A DNA stretch of 64,000 nt from Cecembia calidifontis (lineage in GTDB: Bacteria; Bacteroidota; Bacteroidia; Cytophagales; Cyclobacteriaceae). The notes under the pieces were generated by a model. It was not told the origin of the DNA and did no database searches. It worked only from the letters and a program-made list of their open reading frames with translations. The stretch covers positions 558,001 through 622,000 of the forward strand of contig NZ_SGXG01000001.1 in assembly GCF_004216715.1 (NCBI RefSeq). Reading direction: 5' to 3'. Position numbers and translations under genes: made by a program. The stretch's first letter is position 1; each line of letters begins with the position of its first letter. Shown here in pieces: positions 42,559-52,367 of the stretch.

Positions 42559-44835
42559 ATGACCAATAAAATCATTAAAATTATTTGGTTGGTTTTCGTT
42601 GCCGGAATAATAGGTTTTGTCCTGTTTGTCTGGGCAGTGAGTGTCAATTTTCTCGGCCTATTTGGAGAATTACCGGATTTCAAGGCCTTGGAAAACCCCA
42701 GAACAGAGGTCGCATCAGAGCTTTATTCTGCAGATGGGGTATTATTGGGAAGTTACTTTAGGGAAAACAGGAGTCCTGTCAGCTACAATGAACTTGCCCC
42801 GAATCTTGTGAATGCACTCATCGCCACAGAAGATGTAAGGTTTGAAAAACATTCCGGCATTGATCTTCAAAGCATGGGACGGGTATTGTTCAAATCCTTA
42901 ATCTTAAGACAGGGTGCAGGAGGGGGCAGTACACTTAGTCAGCAGACGGCCAAAAACTTGTTCAAGACCAGAAATCTGGAATCTCAAGGGGCCTTAAGTA
43001 GGGTGCCAGGGCTACGGATGCTGATCATTAAGACCAAAGAGTGGATCGTCGCCACCAAGCTTGAAAAATCTTACACCAAGGAAGAAATATTGACTTTATA
43101 CCTGAACACATCAGAGTTTGGAAGCAATGCTTATGGCATAAAAACAGCTGCCAAAACATTTTTCAATAAAAACCCAAACGAACTTACCGTTCAGGAATCC
43201 GCGGTTTTGGTAGGCTTGTTCAAGGCACCTACCTATTACAGCCCGGTATTCAATCCGGAAAACTCATTGAGAAGGAGAAACACGGTTTTGGCACAAATGG
43301 AAAAATATGGCTTCCTGACCAAATCTGAACGTGATTCCCTTATGGCTTTGCCCATTGAATTGGATTACCGGGTTGAAAACCAAAATCAGGGTTTGGCCAC
43401 CTACTTCAGGGAAGTCCTGAAAGCAGATTTACTCAAATGGACGAAAGAAAATCTCAAAGCAGACGGAACCCCTTATGATCTATTTGGTGATGGCTTAAAG
43501 ATTTACACCACGATAGATAGTAGGATGCAGCGTTATGCGGAAGAAGCCGTGGATGAGCACATGAGAGAACTTCAGAAAAAGTTTGAAAATGAAATGGGCA
43601 ACAGAGACCCCTGGATTGATGAAAATGGCAGGGTAATCCCCAATTTCCTTGAAACCCAAGTGAAGCGTACGGAAGCTTACAGAAATTTGGTGAGAAGGTA
43701 TGGGGCCGAATCTGATTCCATCAATATCAAATTAAATGAAAAAAAGAGGATGCGGATTTTTTCCTGGACCAAAGGAGAAATAGATACCCTCATGAGCACG
43801 ATGGACTCTTTAAGGCATTATAAAAAGCACCTTCAAACTGGCTTTATGTCTATGGATCCACATACAGGACATGTCAAAGCTTGGGTAGGGGGCATCAATC
43901 ACAAGCACTTCAAGTTTGACCATGTCAAGCAGGCTAAAAGACAGCCAGGGTCCACCTTCAAACCCTTCGTATACGCTGCTGCTATTGAAAATGGATACAG
44001 CCCCTGCTATACTGTAATTGACCAGCCTGTGGAAGTAAATATTCCCGGTCAGCCGGCCTGGACACCCAAAAATGCCGACGGAAAGTTTTCCTATGAAAAG
44101 ATGACCATAAGGAGAGCCATGGCACAGTCTGTCAACTCTGTAACGGCCTTTATGATGAAAAAGCTTGGCCCAAAAGTGGTGGTAGAGACTGCTCACCGAT
44201 TAGGGATTACCAGTGACCTCGAAGAAGTCCCGGCACTTGCTTTGGGAACAGCAGACGTTTCTGTATATGAGATGGTGGGGGCTATGGCTACCTTTGTCAA
44301 TAAAGGAGAGCATATCGTTCCTTTCTATATTGAAAGAATAGAGGATAAGAACGGAAACGTATTGCAGCAGTTTACTCCTAAAAAACGTCCAGCGATGAGT
44401 GAAGAGCATGCTTATCTTATGGTATATATGATGAGAGGTGGCTTTGAAGAATCCAGAGGAACCAGCCAAGGGGTACCATGGACGCTGAGAGATCAGGGCA
44501 ATGAATTGGGTGGTAAAACCGGAACTACCCAAAATGCCTCTGATGGATGGTATATGGGAATGAGTAAAGACCTTGTCTCCGGGGTTTGGGTAGGTGGTGA
44601 TGACAGGGCCATCCACTTCCGAAGCTGGGTAAGTGGACAAGGTGGACAAACGGCGAGGCCTATTTGGGTAAGATATATGGCCAAAGTCTACGCTGATCCT
44701 ACGCTTGGATATACCAAAGGACCTTTCCCCAGACCGGAAAGACCGCTGAGCATAGAAATAGATTGCGACAAATATGATCTCAACAGTAATAGGTTCAACG
44801 ACTTCGATTTTGATCCAAGAAAAAATGATTTTTAA
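42559..44835 (+). CDS. Class A penicillin-binding protein 1A
   Basis: 758 residues. There is an N-terminal membrane anchor (about 8-30). The glycosyltransferase domain carries ATEDVRFEKHSGID (catalytic Glu91) and GGSTLSQQTAKNL. The transpeptidase domain carries RQPGSTFKPFVYA (nucleophile Ser, about residue 465), SVNS and GGKTGTTQNASDGWYMG (about 652). It polymerises and crosslinks peptidoglycan. The gene is 26 nt downstream of sprE/porW, so both are probably transcribed together. A terminator follows. Confidence 0.93.
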   Translation: MTNKIIKIIWLVFVAGIIGFVLFVWAVSVNFLGLFGELPDFKALENPRTEVASELYSADGVLLGSYFRENRSPVSYNELAPNLVNALIATEDVRFEKHSGIDLQSMGRVLFKSLILRQGAGGGSTLSQQTAKNLFKTRNLESQGALSRVPGLRMLIIKTKEWIVATKLEKSYTKEEILTLYLNTSEFGSNAYGIKTAAKTFFNKNPNELTVQESAVLVGLFKAPTYYSPVFNPENSLRRRNTVLAQMEKYGFLTKSERDSLMALPIELDYRVENQNQGLATYFREVLKADLLKWTKENLKADGTPYDLFGDGLKIYTTIDSRMQRYAEEAVDEHMRELQKKFENEMGNRDPWIDENGRVIPNFLETQVKRTEAYRNLVRRYGAESDSINIKLNEKKRMRIFSWTKGEIDTLMSTMDSLRHYKKHLQTGFMSMDPHTGHVKAWVGGINHKHFKFDHVKQAKRQPGSTFKPFVYAAAIENGYSPCYTVIDQPVEVNIPGQPAWTPKNADGKFSYEKMTIRRAMAQSVNSVTAFMMKKLGPKVVVETAHRLGITSDLEEVPALALGTADVSVYEMVGAMATFVNKGEHIVPFYIERIEDKNGNVLQQFTPKKRPAMSEEHAYLMVYMMRGGFEESRGTSQGVPWTLRDQGNELGGKTGTTQNASDGWYMGMSKDLVSGVWVGGDDRAIHFRSWVSGQGGQTARPIWVRYMAKVYADPTLGYTKGPFPRPERPLSIEIDCDKYDLNSNRFNDFDFDPRKNDF

Positions 44836-44854
44836 CAAATGTCAGCCAGAAACG

Positions 44855-44880
44855 AAAAAAGCCTCTTATGGGGCTTTTTT
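44855..44880 (+). terminator. Intrinsic terminator after the PBP1A gene
   Basis: AAAAAAGCC pairs with GGCTTTTTT around TCTTATG, with a T-run of six. It lies 20 nt after the stop codon at 44835. Confidence 0.88.
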
Positions 44881-44943
44881 CTTGGCAACCCCATAGCCTC
44901 TTCATTAAAACCCTATAATATCATAGATTGTTAAATTTGTACC

Positions 44944-46749
44944 ATGCAAGTACCCTCATTCAAGGTTGACGAATACAATTTACTACCCGACCATCCTGGG
45001 GTGTATAAATTTTTTAACGCAGAAAATGAACTTATTTATGTGGGAAAGGCAAAAAGTCTCAAAAAAAGGGTTTCTTCTTACTTTGTAAAAGGACAGGGCA
45101 TCAACCATAAGACCAAAAGAATGGTCCGGGAAATACAAAAAATCGAAATTACCCTTGTCGATTCAGAATTTGATGCCCTCTTGTTGGAAAACAACCTGAT
45201 CAAAAAGACACAGCCCAAGTACAACATCCTTCTCAAGGACGATAAGACCTACCCTTACCTGCTATTGACCAAAGAGCATTTCCCCCAAATCTACCCTACA
45301 AGGAAATTAATCCCACATAGAGGCACCTATTTTGGCCCGTTTGCATCGGTAAAAGCCATGAATAATGTGCTGGAATTGATAAGGTCAATTTTCACCATCC
45401 GTACATGCAAATTGGATCTTAACCCTGAAAAAATCCATGAGGGAAAATACAAAGTCTGTTTAGAGTATCATATTGGAAACTGCCTAGGTCCCTGCGAAGG
45501 AAAACAAAAAGAATCAGACTACCAGCAGGATATCGAACAGGCCAAACACATCCTAAGGGGTAATCTGGGAATTGCTAAATCTTATTTTAAAGAACAGATG
45601 CAAAAGGCTGCGGAAAATTTGGCCTTTGAACGGGCACAATATTTCAAAGATAAGTTAGATCTTCTTGAAAAATACCAATCAAAATCCATGGTGGTCAATC
45701 CTTCCATCAAAGACTTGGATGCATTCGCCATGGTAACAGATGAAAAAAATGCCTATGTCAATTACCTAAAAGTTAAAAATGGAGCGGTCATCATCACAAA
45801 AACTGTAGAACTGAAGAAAAAACTGGACGAATCAGATACAGAGCTCTTGCTTACCGCCATTGTGAGATTAAGAGACCAATTCAACAGTGATGCAGAGGAG
45901 ATCATTGTCAATATTCCAATTGAAGAAAATTACGAAGGCCTGAATATTCATGTTCCGAAGATAGGAGACAAAAAGAGCCTGATAGAACTATCTCTTAAAA
46001 ATGCCAAATACTATAAACAGGAAAAGCTCCTTGCCTCGGGAGAAGTAAAAGACAAAAAATTCAGAGTTTTAAAACAACTTCAATCTGACCTTTCGCTTCA
46101 GGAAATGCCTGATCATATCGAATGTTTCGATAACTCGAATATACAGGGCAGCAACCCAGTTGCCAGCATGGTCTGCTTTTTAAATGGTAAGCCTGCATTA
46201 AAGGAATATCGACATTACCACATCAAAACGGTAGAAGGCCCGAATGACTTTGCCAGTATGACAGAGGTAGTGGGAAGACGATACAGGAGATTATTGGAAG
46301 AGGATAAACCCCTGCCAAAACTCATAGTCATAGACGGAGGTAAAGGACAGCTATCTTCTGCGGTAGAAGCACTGAAAAATCTAGGTATTTATGGCAAAGT
46401 TCCTATCATAGGAATAGCCAAAAGGCTGGAGGAAATATATTTCCCAGGTGATCAATATCCAGTACATATAGATAAGAAGTCCGAATCACTAAGATTACTT
46501 CAAAGGATCCGGGACGAAGCTCACCGATTTGCCATTACTTTCCATAGAAATGTTAGAAGCAAGAAGGCCTTTGGATCCCAACTGACAGAAGTTGAGGGAA
46601 TTGGAAAGCAAACAGCAGAAAGGTTATTAAAACACTTTAAATCTGTAAAAAAAATAAAGGAAGCAAGTGAAGAAGAAATAGGATCAATTATCGGGCAATC
46701 CAAAGCAAAAAAATTAAAGGAATGGTTAATAAAAGAAAAAGGCGGGTAG
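44944..46749 (+). CDS. uvrC: UvrABC system protein C
   Basis: 601 residues. The N-terminal GIY-YIG nuclease (GVYKFFNAENELIYVGKAKSLKKRVSSYF) makes the 3' cut. A Cys-rich loop (CKLDLNPEKIHEGKYKVCLEYHIGNCLGPC) is followed by a UvrB-binding UVR motif (about 195-230). The RNase H-like endonuclease half has IECFDNSNIQGSNPVASMV and LIVIDGGKGQLSSA. Two HhH motifs close the chain (LTEVEGIGKQTAERLLKHFKS). It incises damaged DNA on both sides with UvrAB. Its TAG lies in the loop of its terminator. Confidence 0.96.
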   Translation: MQVPSFKVDEYNLLPDHPGVYKFFNAENELIYVGKAKSLKKRVSSYFVKGQGINHKTKRMVREIQKIEITLVDSEFDALLLENNLIKKTQPKYNILLKDDKTYPYLLLTKEHFPQIYPTRKLIPHRGTYFGPFASVKAMNNVLELIRSIFTIRTCKLDLNPEKIHEGKYKVCLEYHIGNCLGPCEGKQKESDYQQDIEQAKHILRGNLGIAKSYFKEQMQKAAENLAFERAQYFKDKLDLLEKYQSKSMVVNPSIKDLDAFAMVTDEKNAYVNYLKVKNGAVIITKTVELKKKLDESDTELLLTAIVRLRDQFNSDAEEIIVNIPIEENYEGLNIHVPKIGDKKSLIELSLKNAKYYKQEKLLASGEVKDKKFRVLKQLQSDLSLQEMPDHIECFDNSNIQGSNPVASMVCFLNGKPALKEYRHYHIKTVEGPNDFASMTEVVGRRYRRLLEEDKPLPKLIVIDGGKGQLSSAVEALKNLGIYGKVPIIGIAKRLEEIYFPGDQYPVHIDKKSESLRLLQRIRDEAHRFAITFHRNVRSKKAFGSQLTEVEGIGKQTAERLLKHFKSVKKIKEASEEEIGSIIGQSKAKKLKEWLIKEKGG

Positions 46750-46762
46750 ACCCGCCTTTTTT
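46736..46762. terminator. Bidirectional terminator (uvrC / gldN)
   Basis: AAAAAGGCGGG pairs with CCCGCCTTTTTT around the loop TAGA, which contains the uvrC stop codon (46747-46749). T-runs on both strands suit the convergent gldN gene. Confidence 0.92.
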
Positions 46763-46763
46763 A

Positions 46764-47576
46764 TTACCATTCCCAAAGGGAATTTTCTAAATCAAGGAGT
46801 TTATACTCAAATTCGAGCGCATTGAGAAAGGCGACCAAATCTGGATTCGGATGATCAGGATTAACCATATCAGCAATCAAAGCATTATCGGAATTGGTAT
46901 ATTTCCTTACCACTGATCTGAACAACCTTAGATCAAATGCCTGATCATAAGTCAGACTTTTGGAGTCATTTTGGAAATTCAACCACTTTGCCTCAGGATG
47001 ATTTTTGAAGTGATTATAAAAATCTTTATACCTGATAAAACCGATGGTCTTTTGACCTGCATTGGCATTTGTTGGGGAAGGCATGACCAGTTCAATGTAT
47101 TTTACGTCAAACTTAACCTGGGAATGATGCTTGTCAAATAAGAAGTCCTCTTTGAAGTCAAGATAGTACAACTGCTTGACAAAGATGCTGTCACCATTCG
47201 CAGCTATCCAGAAATTGTTCTGGAATTCAGAAATGGACAAAGGCTGTTTGAATTGCTCATCAGCAAAAACCTCAAGGGCATTTTCCTCCACTACCGCTTT
47301 GTAGATATTGTTCATGATACCATTATTTTTGGTATCTCCTGAGCCATACAGCGGGTGGTTGTACTTTTCCCTTAGATCAATCCTTCTCCAAACACTGATC
47401 TGGAACATGATATCATCTTCCCTGATCGGTAATACAGAGAACACCGTGTCTACTTTGAAGCGCCTGTCCCCACTATTACTTGGGCTAACACTTGTGGCAA
47501 CTTGGCCAAAAACATCTGTGACTAAAATAAGTCCCAGAGCAGCCAGGGCTAAGGTAAAATAATTTTTAAGTTTCAT
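46764..47576 (-). CDS. gldN: Type IX secretion/gliding protein GldN (PorN)
   Basis: 270 residues with a signal peptide (MKLKNYFTLALAALGLILVTDVFGQ). The GldN signature is FSVLPIREDDIMFQISVWRRIDLREKYNHPLYG, followed by FIRYKDFYNHFKNHPEAKWLNF and the C-terminal AFDLRLFRSVVRKYTNSDN. GldN forms the periplasmic ring with GldK under the outer membrane. It is the last gene of the porP-gldK-gldL-gldM-gldN set, ending at a bidirectional terminator shared with uvrC. Confidence 0.92.
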   Translation of the reverse strand: MKLKNYFTLALAALGLILVTDVFGQVATSVSPSNSGDRRFKVDTVFSVLPIREDDIMFQISVWRRIDLREKYNHPLYGSGDTKNNGIMNNIYKAVVEENALEVFADEQFKQPLSISEFQNNFWIAANGDSIFVKQLYYLDFKEDFLFDKHHSQVKFDVKYIELVMPSPTNANAGQKTIGFIRYKDFYNHFKNHPEAKWLNFQNDSKSLTYDQAFDLRLFRSVVRKYTNSDNALIADMVNPDHPNPDLVAFLNALEFEYKLLDLENSLWEW

Positions 47577-47612
47577 AACATTCTCATTTTAATCGGGAAA
47601 GTCCCCATGTTA

Positions 47613-49220
47613 TTACTTGATCTGCAACCTGATGATTTCAGGCGTAGTAAGTGTGGTTTTGATCTTGTTTCCACGGAAGTTGGTCCTGGTTACCTCAGTC
47701 ACCCTTACCACAATTCCGTCACCTGATCTGGCAGCAGCCAAAAGATTTCTAATGGCTACATTTTTGCCAGTAATTGCAACCCTCTCCCTAGGAACCTCGC
47801 TTCTAAGTAGAATTACTTCACCACCGGTCACCTCAAAATTGGCATCTCTGGCCATTGTTCTTCCAAAGTTAACTTCAGGCAGTGCCTCAACGATCAAAGA
47901 AGAAGGTCCAGGAGCCGGATATGCCTGGCTCAAGTCAATTGGTCCTCTCCCATCAAACAAACGGATTGTAGGAGCAGGAACCGGTTTAATATCATACGAA
48001 ACATCTCCGATTTTATTGCCTCCACTGGATACGCCGATAACAACTTTCCCTGAATTACCAGGAATAACGGTTACCTGACCAGGCTTTTGTCCTTTGATAA
48101 ATGTACCATTAGAGATGGTAAAGTCGGGAGCATAAGAATTACCCAGGGCAGGAACATCGATCATGAGGTCATTGGCACAATCAGCATATAACTGGTTGAC
48201 TACTTCAGAGGTTACCCTGATGACCGGCTGTGCGACAAAATACTCATAATCGACAGTCAATGTAGAATCCTTACCTGCGATATTTACTGTAATCTCTCCT
48301 TTCAGAATTCTTTTGGCAAGCCCCCTGTCGTCATATTGTCCAGCAGGTGGTACCGTAAAACTAATTTGACCAAAACCATCTACTACAGGCACCTCTCTTC
48401 CATCCACTGTCATTTTTGGAGTAGCAGATGAAGAGGATGATGCAATGAAAAGATTACCCTCAAATTTAGTACCGGCAGCAACCACATTGGAATTTGCAGC
48501 CACACTTGCTTTAAAGACGTCAGATTTGAAGTAGAATGTACCAATGGAATCTGTGATTGCTCTCAAGGCTTCAGATTCGATGTTAAGTACCTCATTTTGA
48601 TATTGAGAAATTAGGGCAAGTACTGCACCAACTGGAGATTTCACAAAATTCAAGAAGACAAAACTCTTGTTCCTAACATCTGGATCATTTTTGAAGATTT
48701 CGATGTCCTTAGCATCCTTAGCAATGTCTTCGAATTCCAAATTAACACCTATGCCTTTAAGGATATCTGAAATTTGCTTAGGATAATTGTTCAATTTTTC
48801 CTGCATTTCAAATCCCTTTTTGTTATTGTTGAAAATATTTCCAGGGATGTCCACATTCTTCAGAGCAGAATTTTTAAACTGTCCCTGCTCATTTTTTGCG
48901 TCAGAAACAGTGATCAATTCCTGTTTAAGACTTTCCAGGTAGGCATAAACCTCAGCAGTTGTTTTACGAACCTCCTGAGCTGCCGCTACCTTGGGCACAT
49001 CCCTCTCATTATTACCCTGCTGCTCAACTGTATTTGCAATAGATGAAACAGTAAATTCATTTTTGTCGATAAAATTTTTGGATGTTCTTTCCAATCCATC
49101 ATTCAGCAATACAAACTTCTGGAGGATCTGGTTACTTACCTGCAATGCCAACAATGCTGTCAATACCAGGTACATCATTCCGATCATCCGCTGTCTAGGT
49201 GTCTCTTTTCCGCCAGCCAT
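47613..49220 (-). CDS. gldM: Type IX secretion/gliding motor protein GldM (PorM)
   Basis: 535 residues. The N-terminus MAGGKETPRQRMIGMMYLVLTALLALQVSNQIL is the classic GldM start with one membrane helix; the rest is periplasmic, made of four beta-rich domains. With GldL it forms the proton-motive-force-driven rotary motor that spans the periplasm and contacts GldK/GldN. The sequence is complete; gap to gldL is 42 nt and to gldN 36 nt. Confidence 0.94.
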   Translation of the reverse strand: MAGGKETPRQRMIGMMYLVLTALLALQVSNQILQKFVLLNDGLERTSKNFIDKNEFTVSSIANTVEQQGNNERDVPKVAAAQEVRKTTAEVYAYLESLKQELITVSDAKNEQGQFKNSALKNVDIPGNIFNNNKKGFEMQEKLNNYPKQISDILKGIGVNLEFEDIAKDAKDIEIFKNDPDVRNKSFVFLNFVKSPVGAVLALISQYQNEVLNIESEALRAITDSIGTFYFKSDVFKASVAANSNVVAAGTKFEGNLFIASSSSSATPKMTVDGREVPVVDGFGQISFTVPPAGQYDDRGLAKRILKGEITVNIAGKDSTLTVDYEYFVAQPVIRVTSEVVNQLYADCANDLMIDVPALGNSYAPDFTISNGTFIKGQKPGQVTVIPGNSGKVVIGVSSGGNKIGDVSYDIKPVPAPTIRLFDGRGPIDLSQAYPAPGPSSLIVEALPEVNFGRTMARDANFEVTGGEVILLRSEVPRERVAITGKNVAIRNLLAAARSGDGIVVRVTEVTRTNFRGNKIKTTLTTPEIIRLQIK

Positions 49221-49262
49221 ATTTTAATTCAATAAAAGATTAAACATTGGATACTTAAAGGC

Positions 49263-50060
49263 TTAACCTTTCATGGCTGTTAACATACCACCATAGATTT
49301 TATTGAGTGAGCTTACGTTTTGGTTCAATTTAGACAGTTCACTTCTGAAGGTTTCTGTTTCCTTACCAGCTTCAGTAATACCCTCCATAGCAGCAGCAAC
49401 ATTGGAATAAAACTTATTCAAAGTTTTCATGTGGTTTTGCGCATCGATAAGCTCCATTTCATAGACATTATTCAAGGCTGAAAGGTTTTTGGTCACCTCT
49501 ACTACTTGCGCATGGTACAGCTTGGCATCATTAGATGCAGAAGATAGCTCTACAAGGGCAGTGGCTGTTTTGCCATAAGATTGATTGATATCCACCAAAG
49601 TTTTGGAAGCCATTTTCACATTTTCTGCATACTCATTGGTAGCAACAGCTGCATCGGACAATTTGCCCATTTTTTCAGCAGAAGAAGCGAGATTTTGAAT
49701 GCCTTTACTCAAGCTGTCAAAAAGTTCCGGTCCAATTTTAGCATTTTCCAACATTTCATCGAACTTCTGAGTCAATCCGGCACCTTTAGCTGGGCTTTGT
49801 TCTCTAGCTGGAGCAGGCTCATCGCTCGCCAATTCAGGATATACTTTAGTCCAGTCTACCTCTTTATGTTTAGGTTCAAAGGCCGATAGAAAAAATATTG
49901 CCGCTTCTGTGGATAGCCCAAGACCAATCATCAAGCTGGCAAAAGGCCAGTCAAGAATTTTGAACATTGCTCCTAAAATAACCACAGCTGCACCTATACC
50001 GTAAATTTTTGGCATAACATCGCCATAAAATTTGTCCTTGAAAGATTTTTTCTTTGTCAT
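49263..50060 (-). CDS. gldL: Type IX secretion/gliding motor protein GldL (PorL)
   Basis: 265 residues with two membrane helices (about 14-34 and 38-58: IYGIGAAVVILGAMFKILDWPFASLMIGLGLSTEAAIFFLSAF). The conserved charged and aromatic residues near FKILDWPF and the Glu of STEAAIF lie in the membrane, as expected for the proton path. The cytoplasmic part (residues about 75-265) is coiled-coil-rich. GldL and GldM together make the rotary motor. Confidence 0.94.
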   Translation of the reverse strand: MTKKKSFKDKFYGDVMPKIYGIGAAVVILGAMFKILDWPFASLMIGLGLSTEAAIFFLSAFEPKHKEVDWTKVYPELASDEPAPAREQSPAKGAGLTQKFDEMLENAKIGPELFDSLSKGIQNLASSAEKMGKLSDAAVATNEYAENVKMASKTLVDINQSYGKTATALVELSSASNDAKLYHAQVVEVTKNLSALNNVYEMELIDAQNHMKTLNKFYSNVAAAMEGITEAGKETETFRSELSKLNQNVSSLNKIYGGMLTAMKG

Positions 50061-50110
50061 TTTTAAATAGATGATTAAGTTGAATTTGTTATTTGTAATG
50101 AATTGGGTGA

Positions 50111-51193
50111 TTATCTTTTTCTTCTTCTACTGTTATTTACATCCAAAGAACCTGATCTACCCATAAAAGTTACAACTGTCCTAAAGCCAATGTGTGCAGT
50201 TTTTACATCTTGATATTCATAAGTTCGTGTACTTGTTTCTAGATAGTGAGCGATATCTTTCCAAGAGCCCCCTCTGACCACTTTCCTTCTTTCATTAGGA
50301 TCATCGTATTTAGGATCGAGGTCCCAGGTAAGAGAGCTGGAAACGGGGCTGTAAGCGTCTTGTACCCACTCGGCGACATTGCCTGCCATATTATACAAAC
50401 CAAAGCCGTTGGGAGCAAATACATCCACTGGGGCTGTGTAGGCAAATCCATCGTCGATATAATTACCTCTTCCTGGCTTAAAGTTTGCCATTAGACAGCC
50501 TCTTCTGTTTTTCAGATATGGACCACCCCAAGGATACTTGGCTACCTCTTTGCCACCTTTGGCTGCATATTCCCACTCTGCTTCAGTTGGAAGTCTAAAC
50601 CTAGGGTAGTCGTAATCGGACTTGTCATTGGCATTCATGTGATACGTTCTCCACTCGGTGTACATTTGAGCCTGCTCCCAACTGACACCCACGACAGGAT
50701 AATTATCAAAAGCGGGGTGATCAAAATAAAACTCCATCAAGGGATCTCCATAATGGTAGGTGAAACTTGTGGACCATACTGTGGTGTCAGGAAGTACCTC
50801 GTTCAAATTGAAGACAGGTGGTTCTTTCAATGTGGTAGGTGTACCATAGGTGTATTCTCCCAATCGAACAGCCTCCACAAACTGTCTGTACTTGTTGTTG
50901 GACACTTCGTACTTGTCCATAAAAAATTCCGAAATAGTAATCTGCTTGTTGAAAGCGGACTGCGTGAAGCCAATGTCTTCATCTGCCTGTCCCATCCAAA
51001 AAGTCCCGGCTTTGATGGCCACCATGTCTACTGGAAGGGGTTGCTGCCAGATTTGTCTCTTGGGGACGCCTGTTACTTCCCCCCTTCTGTTTTCTTTTTC
51101 ACTGGCAGTTCCTCTCTTGCCAAAAAGTCCACAACCCTGAAGCATAATGGACACAAAAAAGATGATAAAAACGGACAAAATTCTGAAATTCAT
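50111..51193 (-). CDS. gldK: Type IX secretion/gliding lipoprotein GldK (PorK)
   Basis: About 360 residues from ATG 51193 (MNFRILSV; another ATG at 51205 is in frame). The lipobox is MLQGC. The C-terminal part is a formylglycine-generating-enzyme/sulfatase-modifying-factor fold: FWMGQADEDIGF, EVSNNKYRQFV, YPVVGVSWEQAQMYTEWR, FRLPTEAEWEYAA and NVAEWVQDAY, RKVVRGGSWKD, IGFRTV. It has lost enzyme function and serves as an outer-membrane ring subunit with GldN. The 115-bp gap upstream holds an 11-bp inverted repeat. Confidence 0.94.
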   Translation of the reverse strand: MNFRILSVFIIFFVSIMLQGCGLFGKRGTASEKENRRGEVTGVPKRQIWQQPLPVDMVAIKAGTFWMGQADEDIGFTQSAFNKQITISEFFMDKYEVSNNKYRQFVEAVRLGEYTYGTPTTLKEPPVFNLNEVLPDTTVWSTSFTYHYGDPLMEFYFDHPAFDNYPVVGVSWEQAQMYTEWRTYHMNANDKSDYDYPRFRLPTEAEWEYAAKGGKEVAKYPWGGPYLKNRRGCLMANFKPGRGNYIDDGFAYTAPVDVFAPNGFGLYNMAGNVAEWVQDAYSPVSSSLTWDLDPKYDDPNERRKVVRGGSWKDIAHYLETSTRTYEYQDVKTAHIGFRTVVTFMGRSGSLDVNNSRRRKR

Positions 51194-51258
51194 TATTCTA
51201 TACATGTTTTACATGAATTAAGTGATGTAAAATTTTGCTGATAATCACTCGTTTATAA

Positions 51259-51315
51259 TCTCGAAATTTAAAGTAAAATCTCAGAATATAGCAAATTTGA
51301 CAAGAAATTTCGAGA
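51259..51315 (-). promoter_or_regulatory. 11-bp inverted repeat between porP/sprF and gldK
   Basis: TCTCGAAATTT at 51259-51269 and AAATTTCGAGA at 51305-51315 are perfectly complementary, with a 35-nt AT-rich spacer. It lies between the porP/sprF stop (51321) and the gldK start (51193), in a 115- to 127-bp gap. It could be an operator, an mRNA stem or a weak terminator. Confidence 0.5.
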
Positions 51316-51320
51316 AAATT

Positions 51321-52292
51321 TTAAAACCTAAACCTTGGTGTCCTCTGAATTACTTTTTGAAATTCTCTGGTCACCGGCTTCAGGTTATAAGTCAACATGA
51401 ACTCATGACTGGTCGGGGCCTTGGCTTCAAGTCCACCAAATACCAGGTCAAAAGCATACCCTAATCTTAGAGAATTGTCCCTTAGAATTCCATACCCAAA
51501 CAGGAGTGATACTGATTCTTCTCCTCTGAAGGCAAGACCTCCACTGATTCTTTGGCCATGTGTGGCAATAACGCTCAGGTCATAGGAGAAATTATTTAAT
51601 GAGACAGTTTTTATTAAAAAACTTGGCTCAAAAGTCCAAAGTGCAAAAGTCTTTATCCTGTATCCGGCCAATAAATAAGAATGGTTTTTCAATTGGTTGT
51701 CTATGGAACCATCACCAAAGTCAAATCCAGGTTCATTGAGATGCTTACTGCCTAAACCGATATAATAGTTACCCCTGTCGTATATGGCTCCTGCTCCAAA
51801 ATTAAAATTCATTTGTGTTTCTCTACCCGAAGAAGGCACCCTTGGATCGGGGTTGACTACTACCAGCTCATCATATTTCAAGGTACTGGAGAAAATACCG
51901 CCGGAAAACCCTAAACTAAGAGCGCCCCTACCCAGCTTTTTATGGTAGGCGGCAGCCAAATTGATTTCTTGATTGTTACTCGGCCCAATGTTATCGTTTA
52001 CAAATGTAAGCCCAAATCCCACATTGTATTGGTCAATCCGACCAGAAGCTGTCAATAATTGGGTAATGGGAGCCGGACCATTAGTACCTGTATAATTCAA
52101 CCATTGTGTCCGATGTAAGGCAGAAAACTGATAGCCGGATTCTTTACCGGCAAATGCAGGATTGTAAAACAAACCATTGTACATATACTGGGTAAACTGG
52201 GCATCCTGCTGAGCCTTGGCTGAAAAAAGGAACCCAGTAGATAGAATAAAAATGGAATAGAACTTAATGTGGAGAAATTTCAGCTCTTTCAT
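51321..52292 (-). CDS. PorP/SprF family type IX secretion membrane protein
   Basis: 323 residues with a signal (FYSIFILSTGFLFSAKAQ) and an outer-membrane barrel. The family start block QQDAQFTQYMYNGLFYNPAFAGKESGYQFSALHRTQWLNY is clear, followed by QINLAAAYHKKLG-type strand pairs and the C-terminal LMLTYNL. PorP/SprF proteins associate with the GldKLMN complex and bind type-B secreted ends. It precedes gldK on the same strand. The name PorP versus SprF cannot be decided, as these families have many paralogues. Confidence 0.88.
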   Translation of the reverse strand: MKELKFLHIKFYSIFILSTGFLFSAKAQQDAQFTQYMYNGLFYNPAFAGKESGYQFSALHRTQWLNYTGTNGPAPITQLLTASGRIDQYNVGFGLTFVNDNIGPSNNQEINLAAAYHKKLGRGALSLGFSGGIFSSTLKYDELVVVNPDPRVPSSGRETQMNFNFGAGAIYDRGNYYIGLGSKHLNEPGFDFGDGSIDNQLKNHSYLLAGYRIKTFALWTFEPSFLIKTVSLNNFSYDLSVIATHGQRISGGLAFRGEESVSLLFGYGILRDNSLRLGYAFDLVFGGLEAKAPTSHEFMLTYNLKPVTREFQKVIQRTPRFRF

Positions 52293-52367
52293 CGAGGATA
52301 AGAAATAAGGTTAGAAACTCTATTCTACACAATTAAACTGAATTTCTCCACAAAAGATTGAAAACAA

